DNA of 6,820 bases. Source: an uncultured Dictyoglomus sp. (GTDB lineage Bacteria; Dictyoglomota; Dictyoglomia; Dictyoglomales; Dictyoglomaceae). The translations under genes were made by a program, and so were the position numbers. Location: assembly GCA_938039765.1 (NCBI GenBank), contig CALHTV010000142.1, positions 1 to 6,820 of the forward strand, in the 5' to 3' direction. Below are positions 5,397 to 6,820 of the stretch, in pieces (position 1 is the first letter of the stretch; the number at the start of each line of letters is the position of its first letter). The notes beneath the pieces are model-generated. The model saw only the letters and a program-made list of their open reading frames with translations, was not told the DNA's origin and did not search any database.

Positions 5397-6146
5397 ATGT
5401 CTGGACACTCTAAATGGGCAAATATTAAGCATAGAAAAGCAGCAGCAGATGCTAAGAAGGGTAAACTTTTTTCGGCTTTGAGTAAGGAAATTATAATTGC
5501 AGCAAAGCAGGGTGGAGGTAATCCAGAGACAAACCCTCGTCTTAGAGCTGCAATTGAAAGAGCGAGAGAGGCAAATATGCCTAAAGAGAATATAGAAAGA
5601 GCAATTAAGAGGGGAACAGGTGAAATACCTGGAGTAGCTTACGAGGAGGTAACTTATGAGGGATATGGTCCTGGAGGAGTGGCAATAATGGTTGAAGTAG
5701 TAACGGATAATAAAAACAGGACAGCATCTGAGATAAGAAGAATTTTTACAAAACATGGTGGTAGTTTAGGTGAAGCAGGATGTGTGGCATGGATTTTTGA
5801 AGAAAAGGGAAGTATCTTTATCGACAAAGAAAGTATAAAAGATGAAGATCAATTGATATCTGATGCCTTAGAAGCTGGAGCTGAGGATATCCAGATTACT
5901 TCTGACAGTGCAGAGATAATTACTGATCCACAGAGCTTCTCAGAAGTAAAGGAAAAACTTCAAGAAAAAGGATATAAGATTACCCAGGCAGAGGTGACAA
6001 AAGTACCTAAGAATGTAGTTCCTATAGACGGTCCAGATGCAGAAAAACTTCTCAAATTGATGGAAGAACTTGAAGAACATGATGATGTTCAAAAGACCTA
6101 TGCTAACTTTGATATACCCGATGAAATTCTTCAGGCCCTTTCTTAA
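5397..6146 (+). CDS. yebC: YebC/PmpR/TACO1-family translation factor or regulator
   Basis: A 249-residue protein, the standard length of the YebC family. The hallmark N-terminus [14 protein letters not shown] is followed by [13 protein letters not shown] (20-32), the [11 protein letters not shown] segment (39-49), [16 protein letters not shown] (60-75) and [10 protein letters not shown] (87-96); the rest forms domains 2 and 3 of the family fold. YebC proteins were long annotated as DNA-binding regulators (PmpR). Mitochondrial TACO1 and more recent bacterial work point to ribosome association and relief of stalling at proline-rich stretches. The protein is cytoplasmic. It is first gene of the cluster with ruvC and ruvA, an arrangement conserved in many bacteria. 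A strong promoter and Shine-Dalgarno precede it, and ruvC follows with no gap. Identity is very secure; molecular role follows the family. Confidence 0.97.
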   Translation: MSGHSKWANIKHRKAAADAKKGKLFSALSKEIIIAAKQGGGNPETNPRLRAAIERAREANMPKENIERAIKRGTGEIPGVAYEEVTYEGYGPGGVAIMVEVVTDNKNRTASEIRRIFTKHGGSLGEAGCVAWIFEEKGSIFIDKESIKDEDQLISDALEAGAEDIQITSDSAEIITDPQSFSEVKEKLQEKGYKITQAEVTKVPKNVVPIDGPDAEKLLKLMEELEEHDDVQKTYANFDIPDEILQALS

Positions 6147-6626
6147 ATGGTTGTATTAGGAATTGATCCAGGGACAGCTATCACAGGTTACGGAATTTTG
6201 CAAAAAAGAGAAGATGGTATCAATATAGTGGATTTTGGGGCTTTGACAACCCCATCTACATGGAGTATAGGGAAGCGTCTAAATTATCTCTTTGAACAGG
6301 TCTCTTTTTTGCTTGATCTTTACGATCCTGATGTAGTAGTAATGGAGAATATTTTTTTTAATAAGAACATTAAAACTGCTATTAGTATAGGGCAAGCGCA
6401 GGGAGTTATAATTCTTGCAGTACAACAGCACCAAAAAGAAATCCAGATTGTAACACCGTTAGAAGTAAAATTGTCAATTGTAGGTTATGGAAGAGCTACT
6501 AAAGGTCAGGTTCAGTATATGGTTAAAGAAATTTTGAGACTAAAAGAAGTACCCAAACCAGATGATGTAGCTGATGCTCTGGCTCTTTGTATTTCTTTTA
6601 TTAATAAAGAGGAAGGAAGATATTAG
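6147..6626 (+). CDS. ruvC: Crossover junction endodeoxyribonuclease RuvC
   Basis: A 159-residue Holliday-junction resolvase with an RNase H-like fold. It nicks four-way junctions symmetrically as a dimer, working with RuvAB. All four metal-binding acids can be placed: D7 in GIDPGT (5-10), E67 in VMENIFF (65-71), and D140 and D143 in PDDVADALAL (138-147). Other family segments are NIKTAISIGQAQGV (74-87) and the DNA-contacting GYGRATKGQVQ (113-123). Length is typical and the gene is intact. The ATG directly follows the yebC stop (TAA then ATG), with only a weak CAGG upstream, so translation probably depends on ribosomes finishing yebC. ruvA follows closely, completing the usual operon. Confidence 0.97.
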   Translation: MVVLGIDPGTAITGYGILQKREDGINIVDFGALTTPSTWSIGKRLNYLFEQVSFLLDLYDPDVVVMENIFFNKNIKTAISIGQAQGVIILAVQQHQKEIQIVTPLEVKLSIVGYGRATKGQVQYMVKEILRLKEVPKPDDVADALALCISFINKEEGRY

Positions 6627-6638
6627 AATTTGGTTTTC

Positions 6639-6820
6639 TTGAATTACATAAAAGCAAAACTTATAAGAATTTCTGAAGAGTACATAATAGTAGAGATTGG
6701 AAATATAGGATTTAAGATTTATTGTTCTAAAGAAGGTATTAAGAAACTTGAGGATAGTGTAGGAAAAGAAGTATTATTATATATTTCTGAAGTCTTAGAA
6801 AGGGATAAAATCAAAATCTA
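6639..6820 (+). CDS. ruvA: Holliday junction branch-migration protein RuvA (5' part only)
   Basis: The frame is open from just after the ruvC stop to the window edge. From TTG 6639 it reads MNYIKAKLIRISEEYIIVEI, then GNIGFKIYC and LLYISEVLERDKIKI, which matches the N-terminal OB-fold domain of RuvA (family pattern: short M..Y.KG.L start, a Gly-containing GxGF/Y turn, then a VLLYTxLxVRED-like strand). RuvA tetramers hold the Holliday junction and load the RuvB motor. Only about 60 of the usual 190-200 residues are visible. No ATG is available. TTG 6639 gives the normal N-terminus but lacks a Shine-Dalgarno; TTG 6630 would add three residues (MVF) and has AAGGAAG (6613-6619) ten bases upstream. 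The position right after ruvC strongly supports the call. Confidence 0.88.
   Translation, partial: MNYIKAKLIRISEEYIIVEIGNIGFKIYCSKEGIKKLEDSVGKEVLLYISEVLERDKIKI

Noticed and set aside
5379..5756. 125-codon minus-strand ORF over the start of yebC
   Set aside because: Antisense shadow of yebC. Its Cys/Ser/Tyr-rich composition is what reversed Lys/Glu/Ala codons give, and no start signal is visible.
1..6820. Mobile elements, CRISPR arrays, tRNA, rRNA or riboswitches
   Set aside because: No transposase or integrase fragments, no regularly spaced repeats and no structured-RNA signatures were seen; the longest gene-free gap is about 100 bases.

Overview
AT-rich bacterial DNA, almost fully coding, holding nine genes (two cut by the window edges) in three transcription blocks. 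Protein style (Lys/Ile/Glu-rich, short N-termini, 4-base gene overlaps, tight spacing) and gene content suggest a thermophilic anaerobe. My best guess, from memory and not from a search, is a Dictyoglomus-like organism. There are no mobile elements, CRISPR arrays, tRNAs or rRNAs, and no gene-free stretch longer than about 100 bases.

Block 1 (minus strand, 2677 down to 1): a stand-alone SagB-type nitroreductase, then a glutaminase-less double-SIS sugar-phosphate protein, a divergent-PAP2 (DUF212) membrane protein, and a GT4 glycosyltransferase resembling diacylglycerol glucosyltransferases (its C-terminus is outside the window). The last three are joined by two ATGA stop/start overlaps. A candidate promoter lies between the first and second genes.

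Block 2 (plus strand, 2710-4598): a membrane-anchored NusG-domain-II protein, translationally coupled by ATGA to a bifunctional NAD(P)H-hydrate epimerase/dehydratase (Nnr), a metabolite-repair enzyme. Its 3' end overlaps by 20 bases the 3' end of a minus-strand HAD-IIB phosphatase (4579-5292).

Block 3 (plus strand, 5397 to the end): yebC-ruvC-ruvA, a classic bacterial cluster (translation factor/regulator plus Holliday-junction resolvase and branch-migration subunit). yebC and ruvC abut with no gap; ruvA runs off the right edge.

The coding content is mainly housekeeping; I see no clear novel multi-gene system. The most unusual signals are in the short intergenic regions. Divergent promoters at 5301-5351 appear to share one -35 site, two genes (starts 2710 and 5292) look leaderless, and an 8-codon mini-ORF sits in the yebC leader. 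Among the proteins, the HAD enzyme has Glu in place of the second motif-I Asp, and the SIS protein keeps the GlmS isomerase catalytic residues without a glutaminase domain.
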